From NCBI GenBank assembly GCA_001661245.1, contig KV454015.1, positions 1,050,145 to 1,114,144 of the forward strand: a DNA stretch of 64,000 nt. Reading direction: 5' to 3'. Under the pieces are notes generated by a model, which had not been told where the DNA came from, did not search any database, and worked only from the letters and a program-made list of their open reading frames with translations. A program made the position numbers and the translations under genes. This document shows positions 10,401 through 21,381 of the stretch, in pieces (positions within the stretch are counted from its first letter, which is position 1; every line of letters starts with the position of its first letter). This DNA comes from Pachysolen tannophilus NRRL Y-2460. Its lineage: Eukaryota; Ascomycota; Pichiomycetes; Alaninales; Pachysolenaceae.

Positions 10401-11763
10401 GCAATCTATTAGGCCTGAGTCTGCTACTTCGAGTGTTCAAAATAATGCTCCGTTGTCAGTCAGAGGTGAGGACAATATTTCAGAAAAGGATTCATCATCC
10501 GCTTCTAGCATCGCAAATGAAGAGGAATCTCCACTGGCCCTTGGTACTGCGCAACAACTAGAACAAACTTCTAATGACTTTGTTGATGAAACAGTAGCAG
10601 ATGTAAGTGCGCCAACTCTTACTACAACTGTACCTGAAGAAGGAAAAGAAATTGATTCTATCGTACAAAATGTTTCATCGAGTGGAGAATCATATGAATT
10701 TGTCAATCCTCATGATGTAGATGAAAGTGGAAATGCAGCAGCTGCACCAGGGGCTGTCGGTTCTTCAGCTGCTAGAACATCAAGTGACGAATTATCAAAA
10801 GACTCCCTGAAGCCATCTTTAACGGAAAATAAAGATGACGCAAAGGATGTCAAGAAGGAAGGGGAAGAGTATTCGGGTGTTGTTATGCCTGGTGGCCTTC
10901 CTGGTGAATTCGGTAATTCTGAGGGCGAATCAGTAAAGAAATCGTCAGATGATATTGTTGAGGGCACATCTACTACTTCAAGTAAGAGTCGGGTCACTTC
11001 TAAAAAGGACGACGAGGAGTTCCCTCCTATTAAGGAATTAGATTATCCTGAGAGTGATTCATCTGACGATGATGACCAAGAATTCCATGATAGTAAATTA
11101 CCTGATGTTCAAAAGGTATCAGGTCAGTCACAAGTTGCTGTTGATCAGGTAAATAGTGCTACATTTGCCCCACAAACTTCAAGGCATTCCCAGGAAATAG
11201 TAGCTGATGATTTTTTCAATAATAAGGATTTTGAAGATTTGCAACCAGCTGTACAAACACAAGATGACGGTTTCCAGGATAAATTTGAAGGTCTCCAAGA
11301 AGCACAAATTGAAAATGAAGACTTTAAGTTTAGTCCTGAAGCTGAACCACCTGCCACCACTGCATTTGATAATCAGTTTTTTGGATCATCAACTAGTGAT
11401 GCGAATGCTTTACAGTCGCCTGGTGCGTTCGATGCATTTAACGAATTAGAGCCTGCCGTAAACGAAGAAAACAATGATGAATGGGAACAGTTGTTTGCTG
11501 GATTTGGCAATGCTCCACGCGACGGAAAACTACCACAACAATCTCAACAATCTCAAGAACCACAACTGGCTCAACTGCCTCCACATTCACAGAGTAGAAC
11601 ACTGTCACACTCAAAAATTGTGACCGGAGCACTGAATGCCCATGATTTGGCAATTCAGGAATTGGTTGGTATGGGATTTACAGAAGACGCTGCGTTGAAC
11701 GCTTTGAAACAGGAGAACTGGAATCTAGAGAACGCTACGAATTATTTGTTAGACAATGCTTGA
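7419..11763 (+). CDS. EDE1: endocytic early coat scaffold with three EH domains and a UBA domain
   Basis: Spliced as 7419-7428 plus 7556-11763, giving 1405 residues. The long frame itself begins only at a TTG; exon 1 supplies ATGATTCAAC, then a GTAAGT donor at 7429, a TGTTAAC branch-like word at 7502-7508 and a TATAG acceptor ending at 7555, which joins in frame as MIQPNLRQSLTQEEQ. EH domains lie at about 10-100, 140-225 and 290-380 (with IWQVAD, IWNLVD and IWDLAD helices). A Ser/Pro/Gln linker follows, then a long coiled coil (about 600-860), an acidic low-complexity tail and a C-terminal UBA (ELVGMGFTEDAALNAL). This is the architecture of Ede1/Eps15, which binds NPF adaptors and ubiquitin at sites of clathrin endocytosis. 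The coding sequence also contains short CAA runs. Confidence 0.93.
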
Positions 11764-12180
11764 GACGAGTTAATTTAAGCCATGATCAGTTTTATCCATT
11801 CAAGTGGATTTGGAGAAAAATTTTTTTTTTTTTACTACAGGAATCTCATTATTTTTTTGTCCTTCTATTTTTTATTTTATATACAAATATTTGTCTCACA
11901 TACTTTTAATCATTTATCTTTATCTTGAGAAAATACAATGAAATCCCCATTATTGAACGTAGTTTCTGAAATAATTGTCGTCGTCACCAGGTTTTCACTT
12001 CCAGTATTAACATATTTCCAATGAAAACTTCCTTTTTGGGAAATTTATATTTATTTCTTTATTCGGAAGTCTGCATTACTTGACTAGCCATTGAGTAATA
12101 GAAAGTTGAGGAGAGATATCTATTGACTGATAAGAGTATGTTCTTTATGTTAAAGATAGCATTAGGGTTTGATTATTGTT
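11764..12180. other. EDE1 3' region and EMP65 promoter
   Basis: A tandem intergenic stretch of about 415 bases with a T run near 11820. One GATAAG lies at about 12129-12134. No gene seen. Confidence 0.5.
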
Positions 12181-14190
12181 ATGGGTTTAAGCAATAGAGG
12201 AAGGTCTAAAACTACGTCTCCAAATTCAAGCTCAAGGCTTAAATCTATATCGCCTTTGGGTAGGAAAAGGTCGAAATCAATAAATAATTTAAATGGAGCG
12301 GCTGGTGGTAATAACAACGTAAACAACATAAATCTTTGGAAACTTCTTTTACTGGAATTGAATGTTACAAGTCTATATAGTGGGAATAAGGATGATAAGG
12401 TACCCATTGTGAATAATGATTCTGCAAATCTGTCGATGCAACAGGTTGTGAATGCTATTAAGATCCCGATTTATTTGGAAAGTGTTATGTTGTATGGCTT
12501 GTTATATTGTTTGAATTCGTTTTTGACGTTGTTTATAATTATGCCAATACGCCTTACTATTAATACAGTTTTGATTGGAAGAGCTTTTTTCACAGCAAAG
12601 AGAGGAACGAGTTTAAACTTTAGGTTTTGTCAAAAGGATTATATTTACTTTGTTTTATTAGTTTGTTCTTTGCTAATTATTAGAAATTTGGATACATCTA
12701 AAATTTATCACAATATTAGAATAGGTACTGCAATTAAATTATATGTTATGGTTGGTGTATTGGAAGTGTTGGACAAGTTACTTTCCTCTATTGGTCAAGA
12801 GATTTTAAATATATTATTCAATATAAATTTATATCGCTATAGGGATTACATGAAATTTATTATTTTTTTGGTGCTGAGTTTGATATATTTATCATTCCAT
12901 TCATATATATTTGTTTATCAGATTATGTCATTGAATGTTGCTATTAATTCATATTCCAACGCATTGTTAACTTTAATTCTCTCTGCACAATTTAGTGAAA
13001 TTAAATCATCTGTTTTCAAGAAATTTGATAGAGAAGGATTATTTCAAATAACATTAGCTGATCTAACTGAAAGATTTCACCTTTTCGTTATACTTTTCGT
13101 TATCTTACTACGGAATTTAAATACTAGTACCTCAAATAATGGAGTGGGGAGTGGTAATGATAGCGGAGTATACTTAAAACCAAAGGCCTGGTATTCGAAT
13201 TTGACTTACTCGTTATATTTAAATTATTGGATTGGTATTATAGTTGGTCCCACCTTTATAGTCATTGGATCAGAGATATTGGTTGATTGGTTAAAGCATC
13301 TATATATTACCAAATTCAACAAAATTAAACCTTCAATCTATGAAAAATTTTTGAAAATATTAGCAATGGATTATATTAATACTTACAAGAAGCTTTCATC
13401 TACTCATAATAACGAAGATGAAACGGCTCATATGTTTATTAATGACAATAATATAGATGAAATATTATTATGCAAAAGAATTGGGTTACCGTTATTGACT
13501 ATGGTGATTGTATTTTATAAGATGTCTGTAATCCCGATATTATCAACAACAATAATCACCACTTCAACCGATAACAGTGGTAAATACGACATAAGTGTAT
13601 TTGGTATAATTTTAACGATTGTGTGTTTTGTCTTATTGTTGTTTATCAGATTAATACTTTCACTAATATTGTTAAAATGGTCGAATGCTACTATCAAGAG
13701 ATCTCATCTGCAACAACAGCAGCTGTACAAGTCTGCTGTAATAGGGAACAATAATAATCCTAATAATTCTAGTGCTGTTCTTCCGCAACATTTCATGTTT
13801 AATGATTTTGTTCCTGGAGAACCCAACACTTCCCTGTGTGGAGATTTGAGTCCAACAGAACGTAAGAATTTATATGATGTGAATGAGACAGTTCCTCTTT
13901 CTCAAGAAGAGTTTAGAAATAAATCAATTTTAAGAAATTACAATAAGAGAAGACATGAACAACATAAAAAACAACTGAAGGATAAATTAAAAAGTTTTTC
14001 CATTGAATTTGAGAACGAAGATGGTGATTCAAAGGGAAATGAAGGTAAAGGAGATAAGGATTCTTCTCCTACAAAGCCTTCTTCATCAAGAGGTAATCTT
14101 GGAAGTAATGGTGGTTTTGTAGATGAAGATAAATTCGATGAATTAAATTCTGTGATGAGATATGAAATGAATTCTAAAAGAATATGGTGA
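12181..14190 (+). CDS. EMP65: TAPT1-family ER membrane protein
   Basis: 669 residues from the ATG at 12181 (MGLSNRGRSKTT); the open frame upstream offers only a TTG. The protein has about 8 hydrophobic segments between residues 100 and 520 and the family signature around LDTSKIYHNIRIGTAIKLYV followed by VLEVLDKLLSSIGQEILNIL (about 170-215). This is the TAPT1/CMV-receptor-like family; in yeast Emp65 works with the SUN protein Slp1 in the ER membrane and protects newly made soluble proteins from degradation. The N terminus is basic and Ser-rich, the C-terminal 150 residues are charged and probably cytosolic. In S. cerevisiae EMP65 lies next to COX15, as I recall; here KRE6 separates them. Confidence 0.85.
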   Translation: MGLSNRGRSKTTSPNSSSRLKSISPLGRKRSKSINNLNGAAGGNNNVNNINLWKLLLLELNVTSLYSGNKDDKVPIVNNDSANLSMQQVVNAIKIPIYLESVMLYGLLYCLNSFLTLFIIMPIRLTINTVLIGRAFFTAKRGTSLNFRFCQKDYIYFVLLVCSLLIIRNLDTSKIYHNIRIGTAIKLYVMVGVLEVLDKLLSSIGQEILNILFNINLYRYRDYMKFIIFLVLSLIYLSFHSYIFVYQIMSLNVAINSYSNALLTLILSAQFSEIKSSVFKKFDREGLFQITLADLTERFHLFVILFVILLRNLNTSTSNNGVGSGNDSGVYLKPKAWYSNLTYSLYLNYWIGIIVGPTFIVIGSEILVDWLKHLYITKFNKIKPSIYEKFLKILAMDYINTYKKLSSTHNNEDETAHMFINDNNIDEILLCKRIGLPLLTMVIVFYKMSVIPILSTTIITTSTDNSGKYDISVFGIILTIVCFVLLLFIRLILSLILLKWSNATIKRSHLQQQQLYKSAVIGNNNNPNNSSAVLPQHFMFNDFVPGEPNTSLCGDLSPTERKNLYDVNETVPLSQEEFRNKSILRNYNKRRHEQHKKQLKDKLKSFSIEFENEDGDSKGNEGKGDKDSSPTKPSSSRGNLGSNGGFVDEDKFDELNSVMRYEMNSKRIW

Positions 14191-14781
14191 TTGAATACTT
14201 GAATTGTTTGAAAATTTTTTTTTTTGTATATCGATCAGTTTATTTATTATATTATTTTTGGTCTCAAAACATTTTTGTTTCCCTAGTAAAAAAACGCGTT
14301 GCGTTAACATACAACAACTTTTTTAAATATTTTCAATCTAATTTTGTTAATAGTACGAATTTTTTTAGTTAAATTGTAATTTTTAGTTTCAAAAAGTACA
14401 GCTAAAATTTATAATGAGGCTCCCATGAATTATAGTTCTCAAATATGGCTAGCTAAGAATAAAAATAATTGGATAAAACAAATTTGGTTGGGTTATAATA
14501 AACAAAATTTTTGATACAAAAAAAAAAAAAAAAAGTATGAAAAAGAGGGCATAGAGAATATAACATATAAAATCAAGAAAAAATATATGAACAAAAAAAA
14601 AAACAAAAATATAAAAATAAAAAAAAAAATGAAACAAGGCCAAGGAGATCTACTCTCTTAAAACTTTAATCGAAAGAAGAGAGGAAGATAGAAAGAAATA
14701 ACAGAAATTCAAAACGGAAAAATTTACACAATTGATAATAATAATACAAAAATAGACGAATTTGAAAAACGATAATTTGCT
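14191..14781. other. convergent EMP65/KRE6 3' region
   Basis: About 590 bases of AT-rich sequence rich in A runs (near 14519-14534 and 14595-14630), as expected for two converging 3' ends. An ACGCGT word at about 14294 is probably incidental here. No coding or structured RNA signal. Confidence 0.5.
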
Positions 14782-16998
14782 TCAAGCTGAACAATCATCT
14801 ACTAAAGTATTTTTAGGAAAGTCATAACCAGCTTCACTCCAGGTGGTAGCATTATAATCTTGATAAGCGTCTGCATGGCCCTCAATATACAGAAATGTTG
14901 GATAATCAGTAGGATCACATGAGAGTGACACATTATCACTTGGTTGATATATTCTAACATTATCCACAGATAACGTTACAGGGAAATCAATACTCAACCA
15001 ATCTATATCGGCCCAACTGTTTGATATACCCAAATTTAAAATCATTGACATTGGCTCTTTAGAAATTCTTCTCCAATCAATATTACCATTTGGCGATAAA
15101 GCATAAGCTTCAACAGTTAAAGTTGGATCATCACCAACATACCACCGTATATAACCATCATCATCATCATTCAAATATTCTACCGAATATTTTTGATAAC
15201 TTCCACCACCATATTCATACCAATCTGTATTTAAAGTTGTGGTACCACTAACAGCTTGTTGATATGGTCCACCAGTATATGTATTCATTGTTGTTACAGA
15301 AAAATTATATATTTCTGTGAAATTAGTATCAGGATAATACCATATATCCATTGGAGCAATTTGAACTGATTGGGATGCAACACCATTACCTGTAGTGGAA
15401 TCTACTTCACCTTCGATAACATCAATTTCTGGAGCACCTCTACCTGTTCCTTGATTTGGATGATCTTCACCTGAACAAGTACAAGAATTCAATTTTTGAC
15501 CTGCAAGATATGAAATACCATCAGGGGATGATTGATTAGGAGTGATACCAACATCACATGCTTCATAAGAATATGGCCAAACACCTTCAGTTGTAGCCAT
15601 ATAACCTGGTCTACCTAAATTACCTAAAGACCACAGACCTGGCCATAAACCTGTGACATTACCATAATTGGGAAGTCTTAATGAAACTTCCATTATTCCT
15701 TGAGTGAAACACATTCTATTCCATGAATTTAACATTCCTGATCTATAAAACAAATTATGATTTTTAAAAGCATCCATTCTTAATAAAAGGGTTCCATTTT
15801 CGGTAGTGACAGCATCTGGATCATACCATTCAAGATCATCAGTGGCAGCATAGTTTAAATCTGGAGCATACCAAAATTGATCATCACCATCATAAAAAGT
15901 TCTACCTTCTTCATTAAATTCATCACTAAATACCAAGGTCCAATTTGTACCATCTCTTGCAGTTCTTGTCATTGCTGATGAAGGAGTATCTGAATCCACC
16001 AAAGAAGTTCTTATACCTGAAAGTTGTGGATATACATAATCTGTTAATACAGTATAACTATCTTCAACATAGACGGTAGTCTTATCAGCAATACCTGTAT
16101 ATGTGAAAAGTGGTAATAAAACAAATAATCCAATAGCACCCAATACTAGAAACAATAATCCGAAAAACCCACCTGCAGATCTTTTATCTGCATTTTTAAT
16201 ATCATACATAAATCTGTTTTTATCATATTCTGCATCTGCAATAGGATCTGGGTTATGTAAATAATCATCAGGTTCTTTATCTTCAACGTGTAATGGGAAA
16301 GCAGATGCAGGATATCCACCAAATGGAGAAAAATCCGGATCAATATTTAAGAAAGGATTTTTAGCAGAATCTATTTTACTTGAATCACTAATTTTTTCAT
16401 CAATAGCCCCAGCACCAATAGCAGCGGCTGCACCAGCACCAGCAGCACCAGCAGCACCAGTTTCTAAAGGCGGTCCTCCAGGTATTAAACTTGCCCTTGA
16501 AGATGAGATTGATCTTGCAGTAAATGAAGGGTATCTATCATATAACCCGGGTTGATCCAGTCTTTTAGCTCCTGAACCAAATATGTTTTGGACAAAATAA
16601 TTTTTCCCACTAGCTCCACTACCACTACCGCTACCGCTACCACTACCACTACCACTATGATATGCCCCTGTGGAACTGAGCAACGCGTCATTTGCTTGCG
16701 GACTCCCACTATCCAAAGGATATGTAGTATTATTATTCAATTCATCATCATCATCAACTCCACGCACCGCAGCTCCATTATTATAATTATCCAACTCATA
16801 ATTAGCTATACTCGATGCTTCTTCTTCACTTGTACTATTATAAGAATTTTCATTACCAAATGGATTTCTTTGACTTAAAGGTTCTCTCGTATTATTGTTA
16901 TTAGTTCTTGTAAGTGAATCTGCAGAAGATAAAGGATATTGATCGTGTTCGCCATCTTCCAAATAATTATTGCCTGTCAAATCTCTTGTTGCAGGCAT
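14782..16998 (-). CDS. KRE6: beta-1,6-glucan synthesis protein, GH16-like type II membrane protein
   Basis: 738 residues from the ATG at 16998 (MPATRDLTGNNYLED). The N-terminal ~275 residues are a cytosolic low-complexity region with an SG dipeptide tract (about residues 117-130) and an Ala/Gly-rich run. One membrane segment (GLLFLVLGAIGLFVLLPLF) follows at about 279-297. The lumenal part is a glycoside hydrolase family 16 fold: WTLVFSDEFNEEGRTF, RLPNYGNVTGLWPGLWSLGN and the catalytic-type EIDVIEGE near residue 527. This is the architecture of Kre6/Skn1, Golgi/ER proteins needed for cell-wall beta-1,6-glucan. Length is close to the S. cerevisiae 720. Kre6 and Skn1 cannot be told apart here; one copy in the window fits an unduplicated ancestor. 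Confidence 0.92.
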   Translation of the reverse strand: MPATRDLTGNNYLEDGEHDQYPLSSADSLTRTNNNNTREPLSQRNPFGNENSYNSTSEEEASSIANYELDNYNNGAAVRGVDDDDELNNNTTYPLDSGSPQANDALLSSTGAYHSGSGSGSGSGSGSGASGKNYFVQNIFGSGAKRLDQPGLYDRYPSFTARSISSSRASLIPGGPPLETGAAGAAGAGAAAAIGAGAIDEKISDSSKIDSAKNPFLNIDPDFSPFGGYPASAFPLHVEDKEPDDYLHNPDPIADAEYDKNRFMYDIKNADKRSAGGFFGLLFLVLGAIGLFVLLPLFTYTGIADKTTVYVEDSYTVLTDYVYPQLSGIRTSLVDSDTPSSAMTRTARDGTNWTLVFSDEFNEEGRTFYDGDDQFWYAPDLNYAATDDLEWYDPDAVTTENGTLLLRMDAFKNHNLFYRSGMLNSWNRMCFTQGIMEVSLRLPNYGNVTGLWPGLWSLGNLGRPGYMATTEGVWPYSYEACDVGITPNQSSPDGISYLAGQKLNSCTCSGEDHPNQGTGRGAPEIDVIEGEVDSTTGNGVASQSVQIAPMDIWYYPDTNFTEIYNFSVTTMNTYTGGPYQQAVSGTTTLNTDWYEYGGGSYQKYSVEYLNDDDDGYIRWYVGDDPTLTVEAYALSPNGNIDWRRISKEPMSMILNLGISNSWADIDWLSIDFPVTLSVDNVRIYQPSDNVSLSCDPTDYPTFLYIEGHADAYQDYNATTWSEAGYDFPKNTLVDDCSA

Positions 16999-18395
16999 AT
17001 TGCAAAGAAGAAAAAAAAATAATAAAAATGTTATTATTATTATTCTTTTCTAGTGTAAAAGTCTAAATCAAACTCCAGAAAAAAAAAATAAAAAAAAAAA
17101 AAAAAAAAATTATTATCAATATTTTAATAGCAAAAAAATTATTTTTATAAGATTATTTTAACATATATGAACAGCGCTTAATCGTTAGCTAATGGAGCTT
17201 CTAATTCTAGATTCAAATAATAATTTTTTTAAAAGAGCGGTTTGTATTTTTAATTTATAATTTATAAAATTAAATTTATTTAATTGTTATACTTGTATTA
17301 AATAAAGTAAGAAAAAAAAAAAAAAAGAAAACCTTGTTTAAGTTTGTTTTTTTTTACTAATTTAGTAGGCACAACGCTAAAAAAACCAAAAAAAAATAAT
17401 AAAATAAAAAAAAACAAGGGATCTGCCAAAAATTATTAAAAAAAATTCAAAGTTATTGAAACCCTGTTGACGTGTCACTGATGAAGAGACTAAAACAGAA
17501 AAAATTACAAAGCCTTATTTAGTAGCTTAACTAGTACGCACGACCCTGAAAAATTCAATTTCGTCATATATTATTGTTTTAGGCTTAAAAAAAAAATTAT
17601 AGTTTGTCCCTTTATATAATACATATTAACTCTCATACCCCTGGAAGAAGATGGTGCATGCTTGAAAAAGAAAAATTGAAGATCATTTTTCTAAATATAG
17701 TTTCCCAGTTGAAAATACTTGAAAAAGTACAGCCTTCAGAAATTTCATCAAGTGTTTCTCTTATGATCTAAAGTTTGGTTTGGAAAAAAATAATAAACAA
17801 AAATAGATTGAATAGAAAAAAAAAACGATAATTATTTACGGATTTATAGGAAATGTATGTCCACTAAAATATAGTACCGTTTAATCACCCTACATTTTTT
17901 TTTTTAACCAAATATTAAATATCTAAATAGTTAATAGCAGTCAAAATAAATAAAATTAATAAATAAAGCGTGCATGTGGTGATAATAGTCCTTATTGGGG
18001 AAACAGACAAAATAAAAATAAAAAAATAAAATAAATGGGTAAATAACAAGTCGTGTATGGAAATAAGAGTATTCCTAATGCGGTAATCTTTTTCTTTTTC
18101 GTTTTTTTTCGTTTTTTTCTTTCTTTTGTCGTTCACTCGATGCCAATTAGTTCCGAAAATAGTAACCAGTAATATTTTAAGCAGTGGTAATATTAACAAA
18201 AGAAAAAAAAATCATGTGGAAAAAAAAAATAAAAAGAAATAATTATATATGAGTATATATTTCCTTCTTCTGTATGAAGTTAGATATACTTATCAAGGCT
18301 CAAGCTTATATATTATAGATCTGGGTATCTGAGTGGTATTCGTGCCTTCATTTTTTTTTTTTTTTTTTTTTTTTATTTTTTTTGCTGTGTGTGAA
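16999..18395. other. long divergent KRE6/COX15 promoter region
   Basis: About 1.4 kb without a supportable gene. It holds many A and T runs (near 17090-17110, 17312-17327 and 18351-18376), a TGACGTGTCA-containing word near 17468-17477, and nothing with the structure of a tRNA. A TGATGA...CTGA pairing was considered as a box C/D RNA and rejected. Confidence 0.5.
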
Positions 18396-19895
18396 ATGAG
18401 CTTGAGTAGGGCGGAGTTTTTTTTCATCAAGAACTCAGTAGTGCTTAGTTGTTTTAAAAAGCTGTCTGTACGGAATACGAATTATGTCCCAAATATATCT
18501 CTGAAATTTTTTTCAAGATTAACTGGGAATATCGGTATCAGAAAGTATTCTTCTACACGTTTAGAATCTTTGAAATGGTTTTCGTTTAATAGTTTTCCAA
18601 AAAGATTTTATTCTTCAATTTCAACATCAACTTCTTCTGTATTAAAAGTTAAATCACCATCAACAAGTTCTATTGTTAAATCAAAATGGCCATTAAATTC
18701 ACATAAATATGTTGGTTATTTATGTCTTTTCAATGCTTCATTAGTATTCTCCATAGTTATCTTGGGTGGTTTAACAAGATTAACTGAATCAGGACTTTCC
18801 ATTACAGAATGGAAACCAATTACTGGTAGTATTCCTCCTTTAAATGAAAAACAATGGGAACAAGAATTTGAAAAATATCAAGAAAGTCCAGAATTTAAAC
18901 AGTTGAATTCACATATTACATTGGATGAATTTAAATTCATTTTTTTCATGGAATGGTCTCATAGATTATTGGGTCGTACCATTGGAATGTTATTTGTATT
19001 ACCATCATTATATTTTGTTGCTCGTAGGAAAGTAAGTTTACAAGTTGCTTTCAAATTAATGGGTATTTGTTCGTTAATAGGATTCCAAGGTTTCATTGGA
19101 TGGTGGATGGTTGAAAGTGGATTAGATGCAGAACAATTACTGGAAAGAAATTCTAAACCTACAGTTTCACAATATAGACTTACAACACATTTAGGATTAG
19201 CTTTTATAATTTATTCATCAATGATTTATACAGGATTACAAGTTTTAAAAGAATTTCAAATAATGAAAAATCCTGAAAAATATTTAGTGATTTTTAAACA
19301 ACTTAATAGTAACAAATTGAAATTTTTTAAAAAAACAGCTATTGGTCTTGCAATTTTAACTTTTATTACAGCAATGTCAGGAGGACTTGTTGCTGGACTC
19401 GATGCAGGTTTAATTTATAATACTTTCCCACACATGGGTGATAATTATATTCCTTCTACAAATGAATTATTTTCACCAGTATTTTCAAGATTAAAAGATC
19501 AATCTGATATTTGGTGGAGAAATATGTTTGAAAATCCAACAACAGTTCAACTAAATCACAGAATTTTGGCTTTAACAACTTTCTTTACAGTTTTCGCTGC
19601 TCATATGTATTCACATAGAATCAAATCATTAATTCCTCGTAATGCTTATATTACAATGCAAGCAGCAATGGGTGTTGCAATGGTTCAAGTTGGTTTAGGT
19701 ATATGCACTTTAATATGGTTAGTTCCAACAGAATTGGCCGCTGCTCACCAGGCAGGTGCTTTAACTTTACTCACAACTATGGTCATCTTATGTCAACAAT
19801 TAAGGAAACCGACAATGAGTAATATGATTTTACTTAAAAGATTCTTGGAAAAAAATGTCACTGATCTTGCTAAAAAAAACAATGTTCTCAAATAA
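18396..19895 (+). CDS. COX15: heme A synthase, mitochondrial inner membrane
   Basis: 499 residues from the ATG at 18396 (MSLSRAEFFFIKN); the frame extends upstream through a poly-Phe stretch but only to a GTG. The first ~110 residues are basic and Ser-rich, as in a mitochondrial presequence. About eight membrane segments follow. Family motifs include GGLTRLTESGLSITEWKP, FIFFMEWSHRLLGR, QGFIGWWMVESGLD, SQYRLTTHLG, QLNHRILA and AAHQAGAL, which carry the conserved heme-ligand histidines. Cox15 oxidises heme O to heme A with ferredoxin/ferredoxin reductase for cytochrome oxidase. The length is close to the roughly 486 residues in S. cerevisiae. Confidence 0.95.
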   Translation: MSLSRAEFFFIKNSVVLSCFKKLSVRNTNYVPNISLKFFSRLTGNIGIRKYSSTRLESLKWFSFNSFPKRFYSSISTSTSSVLKVKSPSTSSIVKSKWPLNSHKYVGYLCLFNASLVFSIVILGGLTRLTESGLSITEWKPITGSIPPLNEKQWEQEFEKYQESPEFKQLNSHITLDEFKFIFFMEWSHRLLGRTIGMLFVLPSLYFVARRKVSLQVAFKLMGICSLIGFQGFIGWWMVESGLDAEQLLERNSKPTVSQYRLTTHLGLAFIIYSSMIYTGLQVLKEFQIMKNPEKYLVIFKQLNSNKLKFFKKTAIGLAILTFITAMSGGLVAGLDAGLIYNTFPHMGDNYIPSTNELFSPVFSRLKDQSDIWWRNMFENPTTVQLNHRILALTTFFTVFAAHMYSHRIKSLIPRNAYITMQAAMGVAMVQVGLGICTLIWLVPTELAAAHQAGALTLLTTMVILCQQLRKPTMSNMILLKRFLEKNVTDLAKKNNVLK

Positions 19896-20288
19896 TTACT
19901 TACAACTTTATAGACATTTTTATCTCATTTCCTTTGTTTTTGATCACTACCTGTACATATACATATATATATATATTTAATTACATATATACCCCATAAA
20001 AATTAACTATAAAATATCTATCTATAAGTTGACTGTCTTGAAATGAAGTTCTTCAAGGTCTTAACCGTATGGTTCTTTTAGTATTGTAAAACTCTGGTTA
20101 AGCAACACTTTTTCGTTTTTTTTTTCACTTTTTTTTTTTGATAATTTTTGGTATTTTTTCTGTACGTGAAGAATTTACAATTTATTAGTGAATACATACA
20201 TTTATAGTTAATTAATTAATTAATTAATAATTATATATTTATAAAAATATTTGAACTTGAACTGAATACGCCATAGGTTGTTGGTATC
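19896..20288. other. COX15 3' region and LSM2 promoter
   Basis: About 390 bases with TA-rich tracts (19959-19976) and TTAA repeats (20209-20226). No gene recognised. Confidence 0.5.
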
Positions 20289-20594
20289 ATGTTATTTTTT
20301 TCATTTTTCAAGACTCTCGTTGATCAAGAGATAAGGGTTGAACTTAAAAATGATATAGAGATAAAGGGAACGTTAAAATCGATAGACCAGTTTCTTAATT
20401 TAAAATTGGACAATATTTCTACAGTAAATGATGAGACAAAATATCCTCATTTAATTGCCATAAAGAGTCTTTTCATAAGAGGTTCAACAATCAGATATAT
20501 TCATCTTAATCCCATGCTTGTGGATGCCAATTTGTTACAAGATGCTAGTAGGAGAGAAGCTTTAGCTAATTCAGGTAATAGGATTGGTAGGTAA
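20289..20594 (+). CDS. LSM2: Sm-like protein of the LSM1-7 and LSM2-8 rings
   Basis: 101 residues, almost colinear with S. cerevisiae Lsm2: MLFFSFFKTLVDQE, ELKNDIEIKGTLKSIDQFLNLKLDN (Sm1), and FIRGSTIRYIHLN (Sm2 with its RG). Lsm2 is part of the cytoplasmic ring that promotes mRNA decapping and the nuclear ring that binds U6 snRNA. The conserved N terminus begins at this ATG without need for an intron. The family protein is about 95 residues long; the C-terminal tail is slightly longer here. RRN10 and NCL1 follow, the same gene order I recall on S. cerevisiae chromosome II, with one extra gene inserted. Confidence 0.96.
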   Translation: MLFFSFFKTLVDQEIRVELKNDIEIKGTLKSIDQFLNLKLDNISTVNDETKYPHLIAIKSLFIRGSTIRYIHLNPMLVDANLLQDASRREALANSGNRIGR

Positions 20595-20743
20595 ACAGAA
20601 AGAGAATAAACAAGTATAAAATCAAAAAATAAAGAAAAAATTATTTATTGAAATTTTTGGAATTTTAAAAGAAAGTATATTTGTTAATAAATTCTTACTA
20701 TATGAATGCAATAATGAATGGATATATATATATAAAATTTAAT

Positions 20744-21235
20744 TTAATTTTTTTCATTGCCCAATCGTATTGGACAAATAGCTCTATTATGACCATTGTT
20801 AAAACAATAAGAACATGTCTTTTTCTTTGATTTTTTTTTAAAATTTTTGGGTATATTATTACTTTGGACATCATTACTTGTACCAGAATCAGTAGGTATA
20901 TCAGTAGTAGTATCTTTATTAATTTTATGTATTATTTCCTCTTTATACAGCAATTTATTCAACGGCACTATTAGAAACTCTTTATCATCTCTTTTTTCAT
21001 AGTACTGGATCAAATCATCTATATCTATTTCACCATTATCTTGGTCTTTGCTTTCTGGTAAATGTAATTGTTCTCGTATGTTTGTTATCAATTCATTAAC
21101 AAAATTTAATCTCTGAGTATACTTTGCAGTTAAATCATCCAACTCTTTTGTTTTAACACCAACTTTTAAAGCTAAAGATTCTATTGTGGTTGCAAGTTCT
21201 TGCAGAGGTTCCGATGACGATGGCCGTTGAAACAT
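20744..21235 (-). CDS. unrecognised small protein with predicted coiled coil and C-terminal CCHC zinc knuckle
   Basis: 163 residues from the ATG at 21235 (MFQRPSSSEPLQEL); the open frame upstream offers only GTG. Residues about 10-55 are helical with heptad-like hydrophobics (ELATTIESLALKVGVKTKEL) and suggest a coiled coil or helical dimer. A lysine-rich linker precedes a retroviral-type zinc knuckle, CSYCFNNGHNRAIC (CX2CX4HX4C), at about 144-157, which usually contacts single-stranded nucleic acid. I cannot name a family. It sits antisense between LSM2 and RRN10, two genes that are neighbours in S. cerevisiae, so it is either an insertion here or a gene lost there. Intact frame and plausible fold make it a likely real gene. 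Confidence 0.65.
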   Translation of the reverse strand: MFQRPSSSEPLQELATTIESLALKVGVKTKELDDLTAKYTQRLNFVNELITNIREQLHLPESKDQDNGEIDIDDLIQYYEKRDDKEFLIVPLNKLLYKEEIIHKINKDTTTDIPTDSGTSNDVQSNNIPKNFKKKSKKKTCSYCFNNGHNRAICPIRLGNEKN

Positions 21236-21381
21236 GTTCACAAATAATAAGAAATGTTTAAAAAAAAAAATATATATATATAGTTAAAAAAAGAAAAAAA
21301 GTCTTACAAGTATAAAAACACACTAGAGAAAAAATTTTAAACTAAATATATATATATATAAACTATTTAAATTCATTGAAA

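Noticed and set aside
17479-17549. Possible box C/D snoRNA (CTGATGA followed about 65 bases later by CTGA)
   Set aside because: The C box has a pyrimidine at the purine position and the flanks cannot form a terminal stem.
18333-18395. Poly-Phe extension of COX15
   Set aside because: It starts at GTG and is the translation of a T run in the 5' UTR; the ATG at 18396 begins a proper presequence.
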